Positions 37,701-49,700 of a DNA stretch of 64,000 bases are shown in pieces. The DNA is taken from contig JABBOT010000080.1 of assembly GCA_016165875.1 (NCBI GenBank), forward strand, positions 12,256,980 to 12,320,979. The letters run 5' to 3'. Positions within the stretch are counted from its first letter, which is position 1. Every line of letters starts with the position of its first letter. Below the pieces are notes generated by a model. That model saw only the letters and a list, made by a program, of their open reading frames with translations. It did not search any database and was not told where the DNA came from. The DNA is from Acanthopleura granulata. Its lineage: Eukaryota > Mollusca > Polyplacophora > Chitonida > Chitonidae. The translations under genes and the position numbers were made by a program.

Positions 37701-40700
37701 CAACAGAAGTTGTGACAAGACGATAAAGAACAGTAGCTGAAAAAGCAGAGTGCAGAACAATGGCAGACATCTCAACCACAAAATATATGTGTGTATATCA
37801 TCTCTATCTGTTACTCCATAAACACGACAAATGCAAAAGTCACATACCCAGCTGTTTCATCTTAAAATATAAGCCCTATCTGCATGTGTACTCTATCAAA
37901 TGAAATACTGCAGCCATATTCATGTGCCACAGATATAAAAGCCCAATCTGTAAATCAATTTAAAAGTATTTATTGTTGTCTGAAACTTCAGTAACATGTT
38001 GTTATTTTCATGACACATTCCATTCACGTACTTAAGTCATACTGATGTTGTATTCATATTGAAGTCATGCCTATGGAGTATCTATACAAGTAATTTAGTC
38101 CTACAGATGTTCGAGTGATATTCCAGTCATAATGATAACATGATTACCTGAACTCACATGAGATACTGGCTGACATCACTTGAGATATTGACTTATCTTA
38201 CTTCAGATACAGACTGAAATAAAGGCTGAAATTAATGGAGGTAAAGACTGGCCTGAAATACAGGAAGAACTTGCTTGATACAGACTAAACTTACCTGAGA
38301 TACAGGCTGAACTTACTGGAGATACAGGCAGAACTTACTGGAGATACAGGCAGAACTTTCTTGAGATACAGGCTGAACTTACTTGAGATACAGGCTGAAC
38401 TTACTTGAGATACAGGCTGAACTTGGAGTCGACATAGTCGGCTGCCTTTCCAGTGGGCAGCTTGCCACTCTGGATGAGGCGGCGCAGCGGCTGTAGAACG
38501 TCCTTCACAGTGGTCATCTGCAGGGATTTCATACAGCTAATCATTACACAAAATTCTCCTGTAGGAAGATGTCAACAGTTCTATATTTCCTTATCCTGTT
38601 TTTCTTTTCAGTACTTTTATACCAGCAATAACTGATTCATCATAAACTAAGGCAAGCATGCAAGACTTTCTTTCCCTAAACAGGGAGCCATGTGGAAAAC
38701 TGCATATAGGTGGACACTGCCAACATTGCTGAAAAAATTAAAATTAAATGAACAAATAAAAAAAGGAAAAAGCCTGATGTCTCAACTTAGATGTGGTAGC
38801 AAGGCTACCAAAGAGCTCGCCTTAGGGAATAGACTCTAAGATGCTGTACAAACTCATGAATTCGGTAAGTTACTCTATTTAATATACACAAACAGAATCA
38901 ACGATGGAATATACCCATCATGTCACTATGCTCTACATGTGTGCTAACCCTGAGTTCAATACATGTCGTAAGATACCACCCCTAATAATTTGCTTAACGC
39001 AGATTCTAATACACAGTACACCAAGTCAGGAATTCAGTAAGTTACAATATTTAATATGCTAACACAAAATCAAGGATGGAATATCCCCCCCATGTTAATC
39101 TGCTCCACATGAGTGCAAATCTCGACTTCAATACATGCAGTACTTTTTGAGATAGAACCTCAAACATTTTGTTTTGCATTGATTTTCCCTGTTATTGGAT
39201 GCTGACGTTGATGCTCAGGGTACAACATAAGCCATGCCTGTGGTACAGGTGAGCTAAGAAGTACGGCAAATCAGGTTTCATTTCTTCACATGACAAAAAT
39301 GACCATCAGTATCACACATAAGGAAAGTCTATCACAGATACCTTGACAACGTAGTCTTCAATGAGTTCTAGAAGCTCAGGTGACTGTTTTTCCAAGAGCT
39401 GCAACAAAAAAAAAAAGAAAGTATAAGTACGGTACAAAACAAAAACAGTTGAACTAAATTTATTTATATGTATTTATTTGATTATTGTTTAATCCATACT
39501 CAAGAATTTATACAATGGCAGTCACCTTTTGCAGGTAGAGAAAACTGAACTGTGGGATGTGAGCCACCCACCTTTGGCAAGTCACTGGTGAACTTTCCTA
39601 CAGGTGAGCTACAGCTGTGCACACCATACTGATGAGAGATAAGTGGTCTTTAGTGAACATTCAACTATGCAAAAGGTCACATGAGCGTTTTGAACCTCTT
39701 ATTGTCAATACTGATTTCACTTCAATTGCTAAACTACATATGCATTGAAAGAGGCTTTAGATGCAGTTACCCTAAATTGAATGTAAAGTGAATAGCAGAT
39801 GCAGGCAATCTTCTACTTTGGTTGAAGAAACAACACCATGGTCTCTTGAAAAAAAATTTAGAAACAAATTTCAATGCTTTCATTAATTGTTAATGATAAT
39901 GTTAGATAAGGTCAGTACCTAAAAATCTTCCAAACACACACTTTCTAAGCCAACACATGTTGGTGGACCAGATCAGTTTTTTAAAAATAACAAACAAAGT
40001 TTGGCAACTGGGAAATCACGAGTCCCAAGCACAAGAATGTGTCTAGAAAGGCAATACATTAGCCTCACAATTAAATTACATTAAAAAGCAGAATAACACC
40101 ATTTTCACATCAGTGGTATTGAGAAATGTGGAATACCATTTTCACATCAATGGTATTAAGAAATGTGGAATACCATTTTCACATTAGTGGTACTGATAAA
40201 TGTGGAATAGCATTTTCACATCAGTGGTATTGGGAAATCTGCAATACCATTTTCATGTCAGTCGTAAGGAGAAAGGTGGAAAACCATTTTCACATCAGTG
40301 ACATTGGGAAAATTTGGAATACCATTTTTCACATTGTGGAATACAATAGCCTAAAGGTCACGTCTTACCTCCAGTTTCTCCCTCTTTGAAACATTGGACA
40401 AATCTTGAGATATCTTCTCACCTTCAAGTTTACTGGATTGGCTTTTGGCACTGGGCTGAAATGGTATTAGCAACAGGAACATGTACTACTGCTTTTGTTC
40501 ATATGCAACCTTGAATGTTACTTTTTCCAGTGACATAAGAAGCCCAGAACATAAATGTACATAGGATCTTGATGATTCTTCACGAAAAAAGCTCCCTCCA
40601 AACACGTCCTATCCAGTAATCTTCAAAAATGTTTTCACTGTAGTTCAGGGTTAAATTTTTTTTCTAACAAGCACATTTTCTTCTTAACATTACTCGTACA

Positions 40701-43700
40701 TGTATGTTAAACTCTGTCTGGTGCCACACTGTCTCGTCATCATCACTGCTGATTATGACGATCTGACACTAAGACAATACCAGGTACACCGTGTTGGCAA
40801 ACGATTCATCCGGTACATTTAATCTACCTGTACATGTAATCCCAGACTACAAAAATTCATTAACCAGTTATCACAGATTAGTTTTCATTAGCTTTAGGGC
40901 AAAGGACTCTGCCAGCCAATTAAAAATTACAGAAATACCACACTGACAAGCATCTCCAGTGCATACCACACTGACAAGCACCTCCAGTGCATACCTCACT
41001 GACAAGCATCTCCAGTGCATACCTCACTGACAAGCATCTCCAGTGCATACCTCACTGACAAGCATCTCCAGTGCATACCTCACTGACAAGCATCTCCAGT
41101 GCATACCACACTGACAAGCATCTCCAGTGCATACCACACACACTGACAAGCATCTCCGGTGCATACCACACTGACAAGCACCTCCAGTGCATACCACACT
41201 GACAAGCACCTCCAGTGCATACCACACTGACGAGCACCTCCAGTGCATACCACACTGACAAGCACCTCCAGTGCATACCACACTGACAAGCACCTCCAGT
41301 GCATACCACACTGACAAGCATCTCCAGTGCATACCACACTGACAAGCATCTCCAGTGCATACACATGTAACAATGAAACAGGTTTATATCTGCATGTACA
41401 GTTCATCTAAATGACATTTCTGTGCTTGTGTGAACAACTTTGTCAAATCCTCACCTTAAAACTATCCAGCCCAAAATCCTGCTCGTCCAGTTGCTCCGCC
41501 ATTTTCCTCTGCAAAACAAGAGCCTCTTTCTCCTCCAGAGCAGCAGTGCCATCCTCTCCTTCTGAGCCACTGATGTCTACAGCAACGAGAACATAACGGT
41601 ATTATATGCCAATAACATACAAATTAGGACGTTAATTAACGCTTTTCATTTATTTACCATAACACACGCTGCCCATTCACATAATACTCGATCACTCACT
41701 GGAGTTTACTTCTACAACAACACAGGACAAAAACTTGTCTTACATAAATTTAACGTTAAATATTACTTTTGGGACTAAAACACACATTTCCATTAGAAAC
41801 TCGTCCAACTTTCCAAACAATCCCCAAAATACCATTCTAAGACCAAATGAACACTCAAAATCAGGCAAAATATGCATATTGGCCATGGACGAAATTTAAA
41901 TATTTTGACTGCTGCTTAATCCCATACTAAAGAATGTCTCACTCAAACGAGTGTGGCAAGCTTTGTGAGAGAAGAGCTCCACACAAACCACTGACTTTTG
42001 GCATCTTAATGATCAACTCTCCCACATGTAAGTAAAATCAAAGCACCCTGGTAAACTGTAACCTCAGTATGTTAGCCATTTTCATGGAAGGTAAGAGATT
42101 ACAAGGTTTTTTCTTCGACACTTTCTCCTTAGAATAACCCGAGACAATGGCCCAAACTGAGTTTCTGGCATATTTTGAAATTCAGTTTTTCAAAAAAAAT
42201 TGGGTATCTTGATTAATTTAGGGGAATTATGCACCATAGGCATGTAGAAAAACTTAAAAACTTTAAACTGAGTTAATAAAACATTTTTTTTAACAAAAAC
42301 ACTGAAGCTCCAATAAACTTCATGCAAGATGATGTAAACTCACTAGTGCTATCAACCGCATAATGCTACATGTATGAAGGCCTTGAGAGCAGTTGACCCA
42401 TGAGAAAGTAAAAAGTTCTGCAAACAATTCTCCCAACCTTCTCCCTGATGTTTCCTACCTATGTCATCATCATCCACATCAGCTCCGTAATACTTAGACT
42501 TCCTGCTGCCCCACACACGCTCACTAAAGCCTATAACGGAAGAAAACATGACATTGAGCATAGAAACATCAACCAACCTAGTTTGTATAGCATCATAATG
42601 TAATGGAGTCATATTTTTTCAGATTTATTTATTTATTTGATTGATGTTTCACGCCGTACTCAAAAATATTTCACTTATACGACGTCAGCAAGCATTATGG
42701 TGGGAGGAAACTGTGCAAAGCCCAGGGGAAACCCACGACCATCCGCAGGCTGCTGGCAGACCTTACCACATGCATCCAGAGAGGAAGCTAGCATAAGCTT
42801 AGCTTGAACTCACAGAGACCACATTGGTGGGAGGCTTCTATGTCATTGCGCTGACTGAGCCTATGAGACCCCCATTCTTTTTATAATACAGGTATCCCGA
42901 AAGTGTCAAACAACAGAGTGAGTCAAAGTCACAGAACTTACAGATGCATTCTGTATCACACTGATGTGACAATAACCTATAGCTTAAATTGCAAAAACCG
43001 TTAAATATAATCATGCACACATAGTCAGTACAGACTGAACTGAAAATTCTGCCAAATGCACACAGTTTTGACAAAATAAAACTATGACAAATTTAAACCA
43101 CAAAAATATCAGTTTCAAAATTAACATCGGCTTATAAAACTCATGGCTAATAAACTCAAACAAAAGCATTACACTAGCATCTGACTTAAGTTTTTTCCAC
43201 ACCACCTGCTACACTACTGCCATACAAACCTTCCCCTTCCTCTTCAATATCGCTGCCCAGTTCGTCTTTCCGGGACGTCACATGTTTGAGGCTACGTAGC
43301 GTCTTCTGGTAACCAGCTATTTCCTCATCGTCATCTCCAGACTCCTCCCCCAGTCCCAAGCCCAGCACCTCCTCCTGTAAACCAATCACATCACACAAAG
43401 GGAGGTAACTATACACGAACAGTTCCACACCAGACGTTTGAACGTCCCATATTATTACATATCATATTAATCAACATCATAAGCTGAATAATTCTTTTTT
43501 TTTTTTTTTTTGGAAGATTCACAAGAGCATAGATTGTGAAACTTCATACTGATCTGCACTTTCCAGGCAATGTATCAAACAGTCAATTAAGAATTACTTC
43601 CCTTTACAATCCAATTAACAGGTCAGTCTGGTACTTTTTAAGTTTGAATTTTCATCACCGATAAAGTCACAGACTATCACTTAAGTTAAGCCCATCCTTA

Positions 43701-46700
43701 AAAATAAGTCCATTGGGTGTAATCTGATTGACCCTTCTAAAATATGCCTACTCAAAGTTTTCATTCCTATTTTGGTAGAGGTTCAAATTTTTTTATTTCA
43801 CATCCTTATTCTTTATTCCCTATCTTTCCTCTCACGTTAAGATGAAAACCAAATTCGAATTGTAAATGCCTTAAGTTTGATAAAAGGTATACCTGCTGTG
43901 AACCAAGGCAGTAGAGTTTCCTTCGTTCCCTCTGATTAGAGGGATTAACTCACTGAAGGGTGTTACCTGTTGTAAGTAAGCTGAATCAGCATTGCACCCA
44001 TCTCAAAGAGATCACACTGGTTTGGGAGAAGACATACACTGTGCAGACTTGTGCAGACTACTCAAGCAAACCTAAATTAAAACAGCCTTAATCACCCCAC
44101 CAGGGTGCCACTGGGTGAGGGGTTTATTAACACATAAACAAAACAAGATAATACACCAACTTACGCTTTCATGGAGCAAGATAAGTTTTTAAATTTAATA
44201 TAAGTAGGTTGATATGTTCACATTTAAACTGGAGGCATGACAATTCTTGATTAAATTTAATTGACAAACGAATTAATGCCGAATTTTGTAACACATAATG
44301 CTCCTCCACACATTTTGGTCTTTTTCTCCCTTTCTACTTTTTAGACAGTTGCATGGTGAAATACTTTTATATTTTGCTTTTTTTTTAACATAATAGGGTC
44401 ATTCTATAATAATTCAGGTTACAACAAAAAATGATAAACCTTTAAACCTAACAAACCTAACCTACGTATTATATTTCAACAGGTTAACCAACAGGCTAAC
44501 ACATCATATAAACCTTTGTTCTGAATGACTAATTATATTGTCTTGAATTTAACTTGACAGACTCCAGTGGTGCCATTTTGAGGCTGTTAATAACTTGAGT
44601 GTTAAAAGTTCAAGAAATGATCCTTGGCAGAACACGCTACAAACTGGAATTTCAATAATAACACATAAAGACGTATACAAAGAGTATCTCTAATTGAACA
44701 AAAAGTGACGTAACAATAATTTTAAAGTAATATTTTACACATTTATCCTTGTTACTAAAATTGATGTCAGTGGTGTTACAACATAGAGAAGCATAACAAA
44801 ATAATGACTTCTCCCTACCTATTGCCAAATTTTGCTGCTAGGCAGCTGCATATACTTGAATAGCGAGCCCCCTGAAAAGCTGGGTGTGTTTTTTGTCATT
44901 ATTTTATGTTTTTAGTTAAATAGTCTCTCAAATGTGTCACAAGACATTTTATTATCCGTCAGAGGTTTTACATCTCTACAGCTTCAATAAGAGTGTGAAA
45001 ATGAAATACAAGAAAGGGGCAACCATTCTCCTAATTTTCTGGCCATATGCGATGAATAAATCTTTTCTTATTGGCTTACAGTTAGGGAGCAATCATTAAT
45101 GTATTGAGAGAATGTCAGTGGTGTAACATAAACAACACAGAGGAGGTTGTTACACCACTGACATAAGTATAACACCAATGACATTGTGGCATTAAATTAA
45201 GGATTGTTCTATAAATTTTCAGTATTATATTAGCCTTATGTGGTGACATTTGTATTCATTGGCACATTTTATCTGGGGGTTACAACAACTGCAAAAATAA
45301 CAAATGCAGAGACACATCGACTGTATACTATACATGGGTTACAATGGGACTCACTGCTGGTAGAATCGATAGGCGTCGGAACAGACATTTGTACATTTCG
45401 TTGCGACTCTTTCTGTCAGCTTTGCACATACTTAAAGGTGGCTGCAGAGGTCTATTTGTATCAGATAGAGATGTTTTAATTTCCACTTTTCTGAAATATT
45501 CCTCATTCAAATCCATGGTTATGACATATATTAGTTGTAACTGTAAACATTGTACAAGTCCTTTCTCCTTCCCCTAAAGGAAAATGATGCAATTCCCAAC
45601 TGAAATGGTGTTTTTCTATGGTAGTCTGTGTGACATGCTTGGCACATTGGGCCAACTTTCTGGCCGCATTCACATGCATGGCCATCACAGTTAGTTGTGA
45701 GTTGACTAAATGCTGCACCACCAATATCCAAAGAATTTGATGTTTTAAAATGGCAGCATTTACTGGCTTCCTTAACTGACTGAGAAATATCCTAACTATT
45801 GTAGAATGACCTAATACTATGAAACTTGGCATACATGCAGCTATATACTTTAGCTAAAGAAACATCCCACAAATTCTTGATATCTTTCCTAGTTTTAAAA
45901 ATATTAGTTACAAAAGAGCATCAAAGAGTCGAAAACTGTTTAAGTTTGTAGAATGTTTTAACTTGATCACTTTGAGCAATCTAAGATGAATATTAAAAAT
46001 CTTTCAGGCCGATTTTTAATTCATATGGTAAATTATCCATTAGGGCAAGAAAAATCTGAAAAATGTGAAAACGGTGAAAAAATAGCACTTTGGAAAACAG
46101 CTCAGATTTCTTTCAAGCTTTCTCTTTATTTTGATTAATATTAAAGTTAGGTAGATTTTAAAAGCTTTTTGACATTAGCAATCATTTCAGAATATATATA
46201 TATGTGGCCATATTTGATCAATATTTTTGGCTACACATGACAAAATGTGAAATTTTGTGTATGAGTGTCTCTAGTATCTTTAAAATCCCTATCTGTTTCA
46301 AAAGGGAGAATAAAAAAAACAAAAAAAAAAAAAACAGAATTCCCTACAGACCTACCCTGTATTTCTCTTAGGGTACTCCTACGCCCAACAAACATTTTTT
46401 TAAGGATGGCCTAACATACACATACTAATCCTGGTACATCTTCACCTCAGTGGTTAATTGCACAATTTTCCCGAAAATTTTTCTTTTCTTTCCTTATTTA
46501 TATCTAACTCCCTCTTTGCCAACACCCCAAAGTCACAATGCTTTTCCATGGGAATTTCCAACATGCAATATCATACATAACAACTCTAAACAGAGAGCTC
46601 ACCAAGACAACAGAAGTGTTAAAGTGGAGTTTCCCAGAAAAAAAAAGACATCTGTACCTGATCGTCGGAGCTCAATTCTGCTGGTTCCATATTCACCCCC

Positions 46701-49700
46701 TCACCAAGGAGAATCTAAAACACAAGTTAAACACAATGTGGCAAAAAACAGTCAATAAAGCAGCATCGAATTTTGTTCTTAAACACACATTCTTGTACTT
46801 TCAATGATGTATAGAAATTAAACAAGTCCTACAAATTTGTATGTATGCATGCCTGGGTTTTACATCATACTGAACAATTTTTCAGCTTCTATGATGACAA
46901 GGAGCCTTTACTAAGTAAACTGTGTCTTCTTGTGCCAGTGCAAGTGCTATAGGCACTGAAACACCATTCCAAAGACACCAGACATGACAGCCCACCCAGT
47001 AACATACTGACACTAGGCTGGCCAGTCCTGTTTCCTTGCTCTAACCTCTCAGAGCTGAGCACCAAGCGAGGCAGCAACAAGCACCATTTTTTAAAGTCAT
47101 CAGTATGATCGATCCTGGATCTCCAGACCTCAAGGCAGACACTCTAGCTGCCAGGCCACCGAGGTGGTCTTACAAACCTGACACCAGGCTCAATTGGACG
47201 TTTCCTTTGTGCCTGCCCCTCATGACAAAACTTAGTGCTTTTGGAAAAAAAAATGACATTAATTCAGAATTTTATGCAAGAAGGGAAAAATGAAGTTGTC
47301 ATAACGCTACAGCATGATCATAATGGTTTTGAAATTATACAAGCTTTAATAATTCATCCCTGACTACATACAACTCACTGTCTCAGATTTTTAATGACCT
47401 GCCAAAATTTTCTAGGACATTTTTATACTTCTGTGTACATAAATGCTTTACTACCTTGTCCTTGTTAAGATGAAACTGATCCACCTCATCATGGAGGAAT
47501 TCCTCTGCTGTGGGGTCAGGGGTCACCTCATTAGCATACTGCCTTTCATCATCCGAGTCATACTGCACCACAGTACGACTCGGCTGCCGCTTCCCTTTAC
47601 TCCTGTGACTAAACAACACAGAAAAATCAGAATATCCAACATATAGCTTTGTAAAATATAAACAAATGAGGGTAGCTGTTAAATTGTTTGAATGCTTTTT
47701 CGGTAACATAAAAATGTGCAATGATGGGAATCAAACTCAAAACCTCACACACCAGGTATCTAGGAAGCCAGGCATGTTACCTCTTGGTTCTTCAGCGCTC
47801 TTGTTGATTTTAGAGCAGTGCGTATGACCCTCACTGGCTCTGTGTGGCTGTTTTGAAAGACAATTTTCAAGTTTGAAGGCAAATTTCTTTCGATCTAGAG
47901 GGACTTATGGTGTACACTTGGTGTCGTTTGGTGCGTTATTCTTTCCTCTTCGAGAATGTACCAAACATGAAGAAGCAGAGACAATATTCCAAATGGATGC
48001 AGCAAGCTTGTCAGTGACATTTGGCTGACATGGCAAAATTTTAGGTCTACTCAATAGGTGAGTGCATGACTCTGGGTACACATAACAAGATATAATTAAA
48101 GCTATTATCCAACAGCGTTGCCAGGGTCCACACCATTACCTATTTACCATATCTGGTAGTCGCCTGATAACTTTTTTGATAATACAAAAGAGAAAAAAAT
48201 GAAAAGATTGCAAAAGAACGAACCAGCTTTGAACCCATGACTAGCAGGTGTCGTGTACAACGGGCCTACTACTAAAAACCAGCGTGGAAGTAGTTCAGCT
48301 ATGATCTTTCATTCATAGCCCATAACAAAACACATAAAGATTACAGTGAAGCAAGGATAGTAACCTGCACTCCACAATGTTCAGGTTGCAGTTATAACGG
48401 TTTTCTTTCATGTGACCTCTAAATGTGGACAAATTTGCTTTTTCGCACTTTGTATAGTACTTATCTGGCCCCCTAGCACTCCAAATTTTCAGCGTTACAG
48501 CTGCAACAATTTTCTGTAACATGACCTCCAAATATGAGGAAAATTGCAGAATTGTAATCCTAACAACAATGAGCCCCATACAGTATGTTTGGTTAATCAT
48601 TTTAAGCAATATTTAGAGATGATGTGATTTTTAAGCTCCTTTGGAGGTTAATTACAGCCTAATTTGCATATCAAAGGTTAACTGAGTAGGGCCATCCACA
48701 GCAAATGAAACAGCAAATGGAATTTGATTCCGACAGGTATACTCGTTCGTGAGAAGGAGACTTTTTAAGCTTAACAAAGAAATTCAAAAATCATGTGACT
48801 GGCCAATGGACACTAAACGTTGCTTCATATGATCATTATCAAGACTGCAAAATTTGGATTCTCTATCTTCAGTACTTTGTGAGATACTGTAAATGTCTTT
48901 TTATTCATGTGGTACTAACATTTGCGGATTTCGCGGAAATCGAATATAAAACCCATGCGTTTCATATATGCTTGTATTTTGCAGTGCAGCGTGTGTACTT
49001 GTTAAACAAATGAAGGACAATGTATGTATTTTAGTTAAATGCTAGTAAGTAATTTATCAGTAATTTATCATGCTACACATGTAGCATGTGTTACAGTTAT
49101 AAATTCGTTAACAAGCACTACAGTTCTAATACTTTTTTTCTAATACATTAATTAGAAATACCAAATCAGAATGTATTCTGGCTTTCACAAATCCAGCATG
49201 GATCAAATCCAGTCTCTTGCTCATTATGTTGTGATACTTTATAATCCGCCAGATATGAATTGGCCTCAGCGTAACGGGAACCATGCTGAGGCCGCCCTGG
49301 TCCCAGTTTATAAGAAGATCAATATGGATGTTGTTTTGACTGATGACATCAGACACACGCTTAAGGAAAGTTTCCTTCATCTGTTCAAAGTCTTCTGGTA
49401 ACTTCTCTACATCTTTTGTTCCCTTTCTCTTCACACATCCCATTTGCTCTCAGCAAAGACGTTGCCAAAAGCCATGTTTCAGTGATGTCAGCTGTGCTGC
49501 CAAACTGTGGGAGGCTGGTTTTGTCCTGCTTTAGAATAATGCCTTCCGCTGCTGCCATTACAATTCTGCAGTTGATCACTCTGCCACTCAAATGGATTTT
49601 TCCAAACAGTACCTCACCATATCATCGAGTTTCTTGTCGATTAGTGAGCGATGATGACCAGGTGTAGACTTAGGAAGGGACCAAATAATGCTGATGGGAG

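Noticed and set aside
36867..37781. Long open frames (up to about 300 codons) on both strands across the 27-bp array
   Set aside because: The period is divisible by three, so every frame without a stop in the unit stays open. The products are simple repeats, and the true UTP3 exon 10 uses only 36884-36980.
41024..41406. Three overlapping reverse frames of about 100 codons
   Set aside because: Generated by the 28-bp minisatellite; no start context or splice logic.
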